A stretch of 64,000 bases of DNA from Marinihelvus sp942491555 (GTDB taxonomy: Bacteria > Pseudomonadota > Gammaproteobacteria > Xanthomonadales > SZUA-36), in the NCBI GenBank assembly GCA_942491555.1, contig CALOBN010000005.1, forward strand, positions 248,001-312,000, written 5' to 3'. Positions 8,697 to 16,386 of the stretch are shown piece by piece (within the stretch, counting starts at the first letter, position 1; each line of letters begins with the position of its first letter). The position numbers and the translations under genes were made by a program. Under the pieces are notes generated by a model that made no database searches, was not told where the DNA came from, and saw only the letters and a list, made by a program, of their open reading frames with translations.

Positions 8697-8858
8697 ATGT
8701 TGTCTCCAAGCCAAACCAAAACGCCGGAAGGTACCCGCGAACAAAGGATCAAGGTCAGCGACCTGATTTCACAAGGCAAAGTCCTCGAGCTCGATCACGA
8801 TGGACAAATCTACCGCCTGAGAGTCACCCGAAATCGCAAGCTGATCCTGACCAAGTAA
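8697..8858 (+). CDS. hemP: Hemin uptake protein HemP (53 residues)
   Basis: A 53-residue gene directly follows a Fur box. The protein, rich in Lys/Arg and Gln, has the HemP core: RIKVSDLISQGKVLELDHDG, then IYRLRVTRNRKLILTK at the C-terminus, matching the HemP pattern in which a small beta-rich protein ends in RxTRxGKLILTK. HemP/HmuP proteins are small cytoplasmic factors needed for haem-receptor expression or haem use in several proteobacteria; the mechanism is poorly understood. No haem receptor or ABC transporter adjoins it, so it acts in trans if functional. Only a weak GAAG precedes the ATG, consistent with leaderless translation. Two hairpins lie in the downstream sequence. Confidence 0.88.
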   Translation: MLSPSQTKTPEGTREQRIKVSDLISQGKVLELDHDGQIYRLRVTRNRKLILTK

Positions 8859-8888
8859 CGCGCAAGCCAAAGCCACACCGGCACCAGG

Positions 8889-8934
8889 TCCGCCATGCCA
8901 CATGGCGGAGCAGGCCTGCCCCAAGATCGGGCAG
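8889..8934 (+). other. two consecutive RNA hairpins downstream of hemP
   Basis: TCCGCCATG-CCA-CATGGCGGA (8889-8909) is a perfect 9-bp stem with a 3-base loop. It is followed by CTGCCC-7 bases-GGGCAG (8916-8934). Neither has a U-tract, so they are 3' UTR structures rather than intrinsic terminators. No reading frame is apparent between 8859 and 9220; that interval holds these hairpins, one terminator and the glnE promoter. Confidence 0.45.
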
Positions 8935-9120
8935 TCGCCCCGCTGAGCCGTGGCTCCCTGGTCGTTAACCCCTTGTTTTATATAGCCTTCCCGGATTGGC
9001 CCGATTTATGCTTATAGGAAAGGGAGCCTGCCGGTATTTCCAAAGCGGTAAGCACCATGTTCTCCAACAGGCCCGGGTCGGAACTGAGCCCCTGACCCAA
9101 AGAGCTGGCCTGAACATTCC

Positions 9121-9146
9121 GCCCCGGCACCCGCCGGGGCTTTTTT
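9121..9146 (+). terminator. intrinsic terminator upstream of glnE
   Basis: GCCCCGGC-ACCC-GCCGGGGC followed by six T residues is a perfect 8-bp stem with a 4-base loop. It would end the hemP transcript or a separate small RNA about 260 bases beyond the hemP stop, and insulates glnE. Confidence 0.9.
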
Positions 9147-9187
9147 ACCTTCCACCCCCACACAACCGCCAACGAAGCCCCGGGATG

Positions 9188-9214
9188 TTGAGTCACCCGC
9201 CGGCTGGCTATACT
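9188..9214 (+). promoter_or_regulatory. candidate glnE promoter, near-leaderless
   Basis: TTGAGT (9188-9193) and TATACT (9209-9214) have a 15-base spacer. The expected start site is at or within a base or two of the glnE ATG (9221), and no Shine-Dalgarno sequence precedes that ATG. Confidence 0.4.
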
Positions 9215-9220
9215 CCGCGC

Positions 9221-11821
9221 ATGGCAATGTCCCTGATCAATCCCCTGGCCTGCAGCCCTTTCTTGCAGGGTCTCGATGACCGCCATCCGGAGTGGCGCGC
9301 GAGTTTGCAACAGGAAGGCCGGCTGGATGATGACATTCCGCCCGCTGAGCAAACCCTGCATGACACCATTCTGGAACACGGCCTGGATGCCGGGCTGCGA
9401 CGCTTTCGCAACCGGGAAATGCTGCGCATTACCTGGCGTGAGCTGACCGCAAGCGCCAGTCTAGAGCAAACCTTAAGTGACCTGAGCACACTGGCCGAGC
9501 TGTGTTTGCAGGCCGCTATAGATGCTCACGAAATCGAGCTGACAGAACGCTTTGGGGTGCCACGCGACAGCAAAGGCACAAAACAGAGCCTGGTGGTTCT
9601 GGGACTGGGCAAGCTGGGTGGCGGTGAGCTTAACCTGTCTTCCGATATTGACCTGATTCTGGCTTATCCCGCTGCCGGTTCCTGTGACGGCAGGCGTGGA
9701 CTGGATAACGAACAGTTCTTCACGCGCTTGTCGCGGGCCGTAATTGGCAGCCTGGCGACACTGACCGAGGAAGGCTTCGTCTTCCGGGTCGATACACGCC
9801 TGCGACCGTTTGGAGACGCCGGCCCGCTGGTCTGCAGCTTTGCTGCCCTGGAGAATTATTACCAACGCGAGGGCCGGGACTGGGAACGTTATGCCCTGCT
9901 AAAAGCCAGGCCCGTCGCTGGCGATCGAGGTGCCGGAGACAGCCTTCTGCAGCAGCTGAAGCCCTTTGTATACCGGCGGTATATCGATTTTGGCGCCGTG
10001 GAATCATTACGCAGCATGCTGGATTCGATCCGGGCTGATGCAGCACGCAAGGGCCGCGTGAACGACGTCAAGCGCGGCCCGGGCGGTATCCGCGAGGTGG
10101 AGTTCCTGGTTCAGTGTGTGCAGTTGCTGCGGGGTGGGCGCGAGACAATATTGCAAACCCCTTCCCTGCTGCGCGCCCTGTCGGCCATCGAGACCCTGGC
10201 GCTCTTTCCAGAGGAGCGGGTGTTGGCCCTGCGTAATAGTTATGCCTTTCTGCGCCGCGTGGAGAACGCCATCCAGGCGCAACAGGACCAGCAGACCCAT
10301 ACGCTGCCCGATGGCGGAGCCTTGCAGCGCATCACCCGCATCATGGGCCTTGAGGCACCGGAAGACTTGTTCGACCTGCTGGATCAAACCCGTGCCACGG
10401 TGACTGCCGCTCTCGATGAGAGCTTTCCCCGTCAGCAGGAGCCGGACCCCGGAGATACAAACTGGCGGGAGCGCCTGCCCGGAGATTCAAAAGCATTTCT
10501 CGCCAGCCTGGAACGCCGTGGTCTGAGCGAGCGCGGGCGGCAACGCCTCGATGAGTTCATGCCCCGGCTGCTACTCGCTTTGCAGGAACGGCCTGCCGAT
10601 GAGTCCGTGATGGCTGATGTCTTTGAGCTGGTCCTGGCAGTCAGTCAGCGCAGCGCTTACCTGGCCCTGCTGGTGCAAAATCCACCGGCACTGGAGCGCA
10701 TGCTCGACCTGTTTATTGCCAGCGACTGGATTGCGACAACCGTGGTAAGGCATCCGGCCCTGCTCGATGAGCTCCTTGACCCGGCTCTTGGCCGCGATAT
10801 TCCCGACCGGGAAGCATTGAGCAACAGCGTCGGACGCCTGGCAACAAGGGGGTCCGAGGAAGACCAGATCAACGCTTTGAACTACCTCAAGCTTGCCCAG
10901 AGCCTGCGCATTGCCGTGGCGGAGCTGGACAATGTCATTGATGCCGGCAAAGCCGAGGCCCTGCTCACCGAACTGGCGGAGGTCATGCTGGAGCGCTGTC
11001 TGGTCCTGGCGGAGCAGATGCTGTCTCAGCGCCACGACCCGCCCCTGTCCGAGGGCCTGGCTATCATCGGCTACGGCAGCCTGGGTGGCGCCGATATCAG
11101 CTACCGCTCCGACCTGGACCTGGTTTTTCTGTACCCGGATGATATGCCGGAGAATCAGCATGCCATGGCACCGGAAACCTGGTTTACCCGGGTAGTCAGG
11201 CGTTTGCTGGCTATCGCAACCACCACGACGCCCTCCGGCAAGCTATACGACATTGATACCCGCCTCAGACCGAATGGTCGCGCCGGCTTGCTGGTTTCGC
11301 CGATTGGTGCCTTTGAGCGCTATCAACGCGAAAAAGCATGGGTCTGGGAATGGCAGGCGCTCATCCGGGCGCGACCGGTCGCCGGCAATAAACTTCTGGG
11401 TGGGCGTTTTGGCAGCGTGCGCCGGAAGGTTCTCGAACAGGAGCGCGACGCTGCCGTAATGCGCACGGAGGTCGCCTCGATGCGCGCGCGTCTGCGCGAG
11501 CAGCATGCAGGTGATGACCCGCTCAAACACGGTCCGGGTGGCTTGCTGGATATCGATTTTCTTGCGCAGCTGGGCGTGCTGTGCGAAGCCTCCCGTGTGC
11601 CGGAACTGTGTGAGGCTACTGCCACCCAGGACCAGCTCGCTGCGCTGGGTGCCTGCGGCTGGCTTGACCCCGCCGATGCGCTGGCGTTGGCGCAGACACA
11701 CCGCGAGCTTACCGGGGCGCGACATCTGCAGGCTTTGTGCCGCAATGGCTGCAGACATGTTCCTGATACCTCGAGAGCCGCAGCCATTTGCCATAAGCAT
11801 GGCATCACAGATTCTGCCTGA
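9221..11821 (+). CDS. glnE: Bifunctional glutamine synthetase adenylyltransferase/deadenylase
   Basis: GlnE adds AMP to, and removes it from, glutamine synthetase in response to PII and glutamine, which sets nitrogen assimilation. The 866-residue protein has two nucleotidyltransferase domains. The N-terminal deadenylase contains GLGKLGGGELNLSSDIDLI near residue 130, and the C-terminal adenylylase contains GYGSLGGADISYRSDLDLV near residue 617. Each is followed by a helical PII-response segment (GPGGIREVEF and GPGGLLDIDF). Both metal-binding D-x-D pairs are intact. It is shorter than the E. coli protein (about 946) mainly at the N-terminus. An in-frame opening upstream to 8996 runs through the terminator and is not coding. 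The next genes are for the envelope, as is common around glnE in pseudomonads. Confidence 0.95.
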   Translation: MAMSLINPLACSPFLQGLDDRHPEWRASLQQEGRLDDDIPPAEQTLHDTILEHGLDAGLRRFRNREMLRITWRELTASASLEQTLSDLSTLAELCLQAAIDAHEIELTERFGVPRDSKGTKQSLVVLGLGKLGGGELNLSSDIDLILAYPAAGSCDGRRGLDNEQFFTRLSRAVIGSLATLTEEGFVFRVDTRLRPFGDAGPLVCSFAALENYYQREGRDWERYALLKARPVAGDRGAGDSLLQQLKPFVYRRYIDFGAVESLRSMLDSIRADAARKGRVNDVKRGPGGIREVEFLVQCVQLLRGGRETILQTPSLLRALSAIETLALFPEERVLALRNSYAFLRRVENAIQAQQDQQTHTLPDGGALQRITRIMGLEAPEDLFDLLDQTRATVTAALDESFPRQQEPDPGDTNWRERLPGDSKAFLASLERRGLSERGRQRLDEFMPRLLLALQERPADESVMADVFELVLAVSQRSAYLALLVQNPPALERMLDLFIASDWIATTVVRHPALLDELLDPALGRDIPDREALSNSVGRLATRGSEEDQINALNYLKLAQSLRIAVAELDNVIDAGKAEALLTELAEVMLERCLVLAEQMLSQRHDPPLSEGLAIIGYGSLGGADISYRSDLDLVFLYPDDMPENQHAMAPETWFTRVVRRLLAIATTTTPSGKLYDIDTRLRPNGRAGLLVSPIGAFERYQREKAWVWEWQALIRARPVAGNKLLGGRFGSVRRKVLEQERDAAVMRTEVASMRARLREQHAGDDPLKHGPGGLLDIDFLAQLGVLCEASRVPELCEATATQDQLAALGACGWLDPADALALAQTHRELTGARHLQALCRNGCRHVPDTSRAAAICHKHGITDSA

Positions 11822-11872
11822 AGCCCCATTTCGCGCTAAAATACACGACCTAACCGAGCGGAGAGAACAACG

Positions 11873-12082
11873 GTGGCACACCCTACCGACGCCAGTAACG
11901 ATGCCCTGGAAACGGCAAGCACGCAGGACACCTGTCAGGTAAGCAGGGCGCAGCTCCCCCTGTCGTGCCCTATGCCGGACCAGAAACTCTGGAATGCGCA
12001 TCCGCGCGTCTACCTGCCAATCGAGGAAACCGGCTCCGCGTCCTGCCCCTACTGCAGCACCCGTTACCAGCTGGTTGACTGA
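11873..12082 (+). CDS. CHCC zinc-finger domain protein
   Basis: A 69-residue protein ends in a small CHCC zinc-binding domain: a cysteine in LPLSCPMPDQ, a histidine in NAHPRVYLPI and the pair CPYCSTRY, close to the C-terminus. This matches the zf-CHCC family (related to the mitochondrial complex I NDUFS6 domain), a conserved gene of unknown role often near LPS genes in pseudomonads. The GTG at 11873 has GGAGAG seven bases upstream. TAAAAT at 11837-11842 may be a -10. It is followed after 20 bases by the glycosyltransferase gene and is probably co-transcribed with it. Confidence 0.8.
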   Translation: MAHPTDASNDALETASTQDTCQVSRAQLPLSCPMPDQKLWNAHPRVYLPIEETGSASCPYCSTRYQLVD

Positions 12083-12102
12083 AGACACACGCCGGGTCAG
12101 CC

Positions 12103-13239
12103 ATGCATGTTGTTCAGGCCCTCGCGGCCCTCAGCGTTGGTGGCTCGGAGCTGGTAGCAGCGGAATTAACTGAGCACCTCATTCAACAGGGTGTGCGGGT
12201 TACGGTCATTGCCGCGCCAGGCCCACTGCAGTCCCGCATCGAAGCCAGCGGCGCAAATTACCTGCCCTGGCCGGTGAATCGAAAACGCCTCGGCACCCTG
12301 CGCTATATCGGAAAACTCCGTCGCTGGATGGCCCGCGAGCAACCGGATCTCATTCACGTTCACTCGCGCCTGCCTGCCCTGCTGACCCTGCGCGCCCTCA
12401 AAGGCATGCCGGAACGTGATCGCCCGGCCTGGGTTACCAGCATGCACGGCTGTTATTCGGTAAGTCGTTACAGCAGCTGCATGGCTGCTGGCGACCGGGT
12501 TATTGCCGTGTCAGAGACTACCCGCGATTACACGCTGCATAACTATCCGGTTGATGAGAGCCACCTGCAACTGATTTACGGCGGCACAAGCCGTAGCGCT
12601 TTTCCGTTTGGCTATAAACCGGACGATAGCTGGTATGCAAAAACATTCCGGGAATTTCCAGAATTAAAAGGCAAAAGGCTGCTGTGTCTGCCGGGGCGGC
12701 TATCGCGCTACAAGGGTCACAGCATGTTCATTAACCTGGTCGCCGAAATTACGAGAGAGCACCCCGATGTGCATGGCATTATTCTGGGGCCCGGCCGGGC
12801 CGGGTCACGCTATCACGACGAGCTGGTTGGCCTGGCAAGGGCCGGTGGCACCCGTGAGCGCCTCACCTTCACCGGCGAGCGGCATGATATCCGTGAGTGG
12901 ATGGCGGCCTCCGAGCTCGTGTTCAACCTGTGCAGCGACCCTCCGGAAGCGTTCGGGCGCACCGTCCTGGAGGCCCTGTACCTGGGCCGGCCGGTGGTGG
13001 CCTGGAACCATGGCGGGGCGGCGGAAATTCTTGCAAGCATGTACCCGCAAGGGGCGGTCGCTCCGGATAGCCCAAGGGCTTTACTGGATAAGACACGTCT
13101 GTTTCTGCAGCAGGCCCCGGCGGTGCAGCCCAGCGAGGCCTTCCGCCTGGAGGATTCGATGAGTCAGACCCTGGAGCTGTACCGTGCGCTATTAAGCGAG
13201 CGGCAATCAGCGGCCAACGCACCCATGGAAATGTCATGA
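12103..13239 (+). CDS. Glycosyltransferase, GT-B family 4
   Basis: This 378-residue cytoplasmic or membrane-associated enzyme transfers a sugar from a nucleotide-sugar donor. The GT-B N-terminal domain opens with LAALSVGGSELVAAELTEHL. The C-terminal donor-binding domain has GRLSRYKGHSMFI and the EX7E motif PEAFGRTVLEAL near residue 282, followed by GRPVVAWNHGGAAEIL. The start overlaps nothing, but its stop overlaps the O-antigen-ligase-like gene as ATGA, so the two are translationally coupled. With waaA and an LpxL-type gene nearby it probably builds the LPS core or an exported glycan. Donor and acceptor are unknown. Confidence 0.9.
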   Translation: MHVVQALAALSVGGSELVAAELTEHLIQQGVRVTVIAAPGPLQSRIEASGANYLPWPVNRKRLGTLRYIGKLRRWMAREQPDLIHVHSRLPALLTLRALKGMPERDRPAWVTSMHGCYSVSRYSSCMAAGDRVIAVSETTRDYTLHNYPVDESHLQLIYGGTSRSAFPFGYKPDDSWYAKTFREFPELKGKRLLCLPGRLSRYKGHSMFINLVAEITREHPDVHGIILGPGRAGSRYHDELVGLARAGGTRERLTFTGERHDIREWMAASELVFNLCSDPPEAFGRTVLEALYLGRPVVAWNHGGAAEILASMYPQGAVAPDSPRALLDKTRLFLQQAPAVQPSEAFRLEDSMSQTLELYRALLSERQSAANAPMEMS

Positions 13240-14516
13240 AAGTACTCTTGCGCAAACTTGAAGTCGAATGGCCCGCCTGGACCGCCATCGCGTTTCTTTT
13301 GTTGTTACCGGTCAAGCGACTATCGGAAATTCCACTGTGGGTGTTCGCCTTTGCGATGCCTTTCCTGTGGCGCTCTCCGGTCTATGGTGAACGAACCCGT
13401 GCTGTGTTCTGGACCATCCTGCCATTATTCCTGTGTTTCTGGATTCCGATGCTGTTATCAAGTTTCGACTCCTGGGATCCGGGCAAGAGCTGGTCCCAGA
13501 GTGTGGTCAACCTGCGCTTTTTGCTGGCAGCAGTATCCATAGGCGTGCTGCTTCATCAGCGCTCGCGGCGGACCCAGCTGTTGATGTGGGCATCCCTGAT
13601 GTTGCTGTTTTGGGCGGTAGACGGGTTCATCCAGCTGTTTTTCGGCTTCGACCTGTTCGGGGTTCCCATCCAGGGTGACCGCTTAAATGCCATGTTTTTC
13701 GACAACTACCAGTTCTACGGGCCGGTCATGGCCATGCTTTCGCCGTTGCTGCTGGAATATGGCCGGCGCCACTGGCATGGCTGGGCCTGGGCGGCGTCCT
13801 TTGCGCTGATCACCGGAGCGGTGCTGATCTCCGGTATGCGCTCAGGCTGGCTGATCATGGCCACCGTGGTCGTCGTCTACGCACTGTTGATGTTGCGCCG
13901 CGAAAATCGCGAACTGCGCAGGATTACGCTGGCGATACCCGCCATTCTGGTTGTTGTGTTTGCTGCCTTGTATACGGTGTCTCCGCAAATCCAGCAAAGG
14001 GTGGCGGTCACCCTCACCGTGACCGAGGGCACCACGGAGGCCCTCGATAAGGCCACGTCCCTGCGCGTGCCCATCTTTACCCACGCGCTGGAAATGTACC
14101 GGGATCATCCGGTAAACGGCGTCGGTGTGCGGGCTTTTCCCACAGCCTACATGGAATATGCCACAGCGGATGACCCCTTCCTGCGGGACTCGGGAGGCAA
14201 GTCCGGTGCACGACACGCACACAACGTCATCCTTGAGCTGATGGCAGATATGGGCACGATCGGTTTGCTGGGGTTTTTTATGGGCTGGTATTTTGCGCTG
14301 CGCATCTGGCGGGGAATGACCCCCGACCAGCGACAGGAGGCTTTTCCCTTTGTGTTCGCCCTGTTCCTGATTCTGTTCCCGCTCAACACGCACTTTGCCA
14401 TGTACGGCAGCTACACCTCGATGCTGATCTGGTTCCTGATCGGTTGCTGGGCGACCGTGCTTGCACCGGAAACGCCGGTGCGGCGCTTAACTGACCCGCC
14501 CCGCGAAAGCCCTTAG
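13236..14516 (+). CDS. O-antigen ligase family membrane protein
   Basis: The 426-residue protein has roughly ten to twelve membrane helices and a large periplasmic loop before the last helices, the WaaL/Wzy_C layout. The loop contains the family-typical RHAHNVILELMADMGTIG, with the conserved histidine near residue 328, and an arginine-containing segment (GMRSGWLIMAT) lies after the mid helices. These enzymes transfer an undecaprenyl-linked glycan to lipid A-core at the periplasmic face, or polymerise it. It is coupled to the preceding glycosyltransferase by a four-base overlap and meets the FkbM gene tail to tail with another four-base overlap. Ligase versus polymerase cannot be decided from sequence. 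Confidence 0.85.
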   Translation: MKVLLRKLEVEWPAWTAIAFLLLLPVKRLSEIPLWVFAFAMPFLWRSPVYGERTRAVFWTILPLFLCFWIPMLLSSFDSWDPGKSWSQSVVNLRFLLAAVSIGVLLHQRSRRTQLLMWASLMLLFWAVDGFIQLFFGFDLFGVPIQGDRLNAMFFDNYQFYGPVMAMLSPLLLEYGRRHWHGWAWAASFALITGAVLISGMRSGWLIMATVVVVYALLMLRRENRELRRITLAIPAILVVVFAALYTVSPQIQQRVAVTLTVTEGTTEALDKATSLRVPIFTHALEMYRDHPVNGVGVRAFPTAYMEYATADDPFLRDSGGKSGARHAHNVILELMADMGTIGLLGFFMGWYFALRIWRGMTPDQRQEAFPFVFALFLILFPLNTHFAMYGSYTSMLIWFLIGCWATVLAPETPVRRLTDPPRESP

Positions 14517-15310
14517 TGACGGGACCAGACCGTATCGCGCTGATCGTCGAGCGCCAGCAAATGAGCGATCGTAACCGGCTGCCACTCCCCGCCCTCAAGA
14601 AGGTGCGGGTGCAGTCCCGCTGAGCTGAGCTGCTCCAGCATAGCCTGCGCCTCCACGCGGTCATAAAATGCCGGTGAATACTCCAGGATAAGCCGGGCAA
14701 CGCGGGTCAGGCTCAATGCTGCACCCCGTAGTACGGCGGGCTCCAGACCTTCAACATCCAGCTTCATTAACCAGATATCAGCATCACTGAGACCAACCGT
14801 GTCCAGGTAAGCATCCAGCGTGCTCACCTCAACCTCGACCTGCCCCACCGCACCTTCAAGTGGCAACAGGCTGTGTTTGCCCCGGTTTATGTTGCGGTAG
14901 CGGTTCAACATGGCCGGGCCAGCCGAATCAGCCAGTGCGAGGTTGCTGACGGTGACATTGGCCGCGTGGTTCAGGGCGATGTTTTGCAACAGCAGGGCAC
15001 GGTTGTCGGGATCGGGTTCGAAAGCGTGCACCCGCAGGCTTGCCCCGGCCAGGCGGTCCAGAACGAGGCTGTACCAGCCAATATTCGCGCCAACGTCGAG
15101 GGCCACCGCGCCCCGGGCCGGTGCCGGGCGCGTTTCGAGCCAGCGTAGCAGCGAGGGTTCGTGGACCTTGTACTTAAACAGGCGGCGTCCGACGTCATCC
15201 GCGGCGTAAACCTTCATTGCCAGGCCGAGCGGTAGCTGGTCCGCCACCAGGGTCGTGCGGCGCAAAACATGCCGTTGCCAGAAATAGGCGAGCTGCCGCG
15301 TGGTGCTCAT
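14513..15310 (-). CDS. FkbM-family SAM-dependent methyltransferase
   Basis: A 265-residue class I methyltransferase. The SAM-binding motif I is VALDVGANIGWYSLVL (about residue 69), followed by the acidic ribose-binding motif in VHAFEPDPDN. The FkbM-typical WLMKLDVEGLEPAVLRG lies near residue 182. Members O-methylate sugars, polyketides or other small molecules. Its position between an O-antigen ligase and an acyltransferase suggests methylation of an LPS or surface sugar; that is inference. The start overlaps the lpxL stop by four bases (ATGA), so it is made from the same leftward transcript. Confidence 0.88.
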   Translation of the reverse strand: MSTTRQLAYFWQRHVLRRTTLVADQLPLGLAMKVYAADDVGRRLFKYKVHEPSLLRWLETRPAPARGAVALDVGANIGWYSLVLDRLAGASLRVHAFEPDPDNRALLLQNIALNHAANVTVSNLALADSAGPAMLNRYRNINRGKHSLLPLEGAVGQVEVEVSTLDAYLDTVGLSDADIWLMKLDVEGLEPAVLRGAALSLTRVARLILEYSPAFYDRVEAQAMLEQLSSAGLHPHLLEGGEWQPVTIAHLLALDDQRDTVWSRH

Positions 15311-16281
15311 TCGGCCGCAGGGCGATCCGTGGTCACGGCCCTGCGGGAATCAGCTCCGTACAGGTCCGCCTCGCCCGGCGGCCGCGTCTTGAAGCGCCGG
15401 TGTACCCACCAGTACTGGTCGGGGGCTTTGCGAACCTCCGCCTCCAGGAGTTCATTGATGTGTGTTAAGTCAGCCAGGGGGTCTTGCGTCGGAAAGTTCT
15501 GCAAAGGCGGAGAAAATTCGATGATGTAGCGATCCTTACCGGCGTCATAACGCGGCATCATGACAATGACCTTGCAACCACTGATACGTGGCAATCGATG
15601 CGTGGCGAGCAGCGTCGCTGTCTCGACACCGAAAAACGGCGCGAACAGGCTTTGTTTCGGCCCAAAGTCCTGGTCCGGCGCGTACCAGAGCATGCCCGTG
15701 TCGCGCAGGTAGCGAATCGCTGAGCGCAGCTCGCTTTTGGCTATCATGCCCTCGGCATAGCGGCTTCTGCCGCGGTTCTGGTACCACTCCATTACCGGGT
15801 TGCTCAGGGGTCGGTATAAGCCCCGGCCGGCCAGCTGCTCGCCAAGCGCCCGCGCGCCGATTTCAAGGCAGGTCACGTGGGCGGTAACGATCAGCAGGCC
15901 CCCGGGTTGCCCGTGTGCTGCCAGGGCGTGGTCCAGGCCACGATACTCTACAAGGCGATCCAGCTCGCGGGGGCGGCCTGCCCAGCACCAGGCAGTTTCC
16001 GCGATCATCCGTGCCAGCGACGCAAAGCTCCGGCGCAATAGCTGCTCCTGCTCCCCGGGACTGAGCTCCGGCAAGGCAATCTGGATATTCTGCTGTGCGA
16101 TGCGGCGCCGGGACCCAAGCAACCGCATCATCAACGGACCAACCGGCGCTACAAGCAAACGTCCCAGGCGTCGCGGCAGGCGCCCCAACACCCAAAGGAT
16201 TGCCACCATCAGCCAGCCGCCCCAGTTGCGGGGTGCCAACGACGGTCTCTTAAGCTGTTCTTCGGTGTACCCGGGGCTCAT
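15307..16281 (-). CDS. lpxL: Lipid A late acyltransferase (LpxL/HtrB family)
   Basis: The 324-residue inner-membrane enzyme adds a secondary acyl chain to Kdo2-lipid A. One N-terminal hydrophobic segment (LMVAILWVLGRLPRRLG) precedes the acyltransferase domain, whose HX4E catalytic motif is HVTCLE (about residue 136). LWYAPDQDFGPKQSLFAPFF, a conserved substrate-site segment, follows, and the conserved WVHRRFKTRP is near the C-terminus. Lauroyl versus myristoyl specificity cannot be told. It is the first gene of a two-gene leftward unit with the FkbM gene and is divergent from waaA, which makes the acceptor Kdo2-lipid A. Confidence 0.92.
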   Translation of the reverse strand: MSPGYTEEQLKRPSLAPRNWGGWLMVAILWVLGRLPRRLGRLLVAPVGPLMMRLLGSRRRIAQQNIQIALPELSPGEQEQLLRRSFASLARMIAETAWCWAGRPRELDRLVEYRGLDHALAAHGQPGGLLIVTAHVTCLEIGARALGEQLAGRGLYRPLSNPVMEWYQNRGRSRYAEGMIAKSELRSAIRYLRDTGMLWYAPDQDFGPKQSLFAPFFGVETATLLATHRLPRISGCKVIVMMPRYDAGKDRYIIEFSPPLQNFPTQDPLADLTHINELLEAEVRKAPDQYWWVHRRFKTRPPGEADLYGADSRRAVTTDRPAAE

Positions 16282-16354
16282 GCACCCATTGTCGTGCCTG
16301 CGCCGGATCCATCCAAGGGGAAATCGCCGTTCGTTCTGTTCCCGCGCCCCTTGT

Positions 16355-16360
16355 TATACT
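16355..16360 (+). promoter_or_regulatory. candidate -10 of the waaA promoter
   Basis: TATACT lies 26 bases upstream of the waaA ATG. The best -35-like sequence (TTCTGT, 16334-16339) is 15 bases away, so the assignment is tentative. Confidence 0.35.
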
Positions 16361-16386
16361 GCACGTATCAGCGCACCGGAGCGCCC

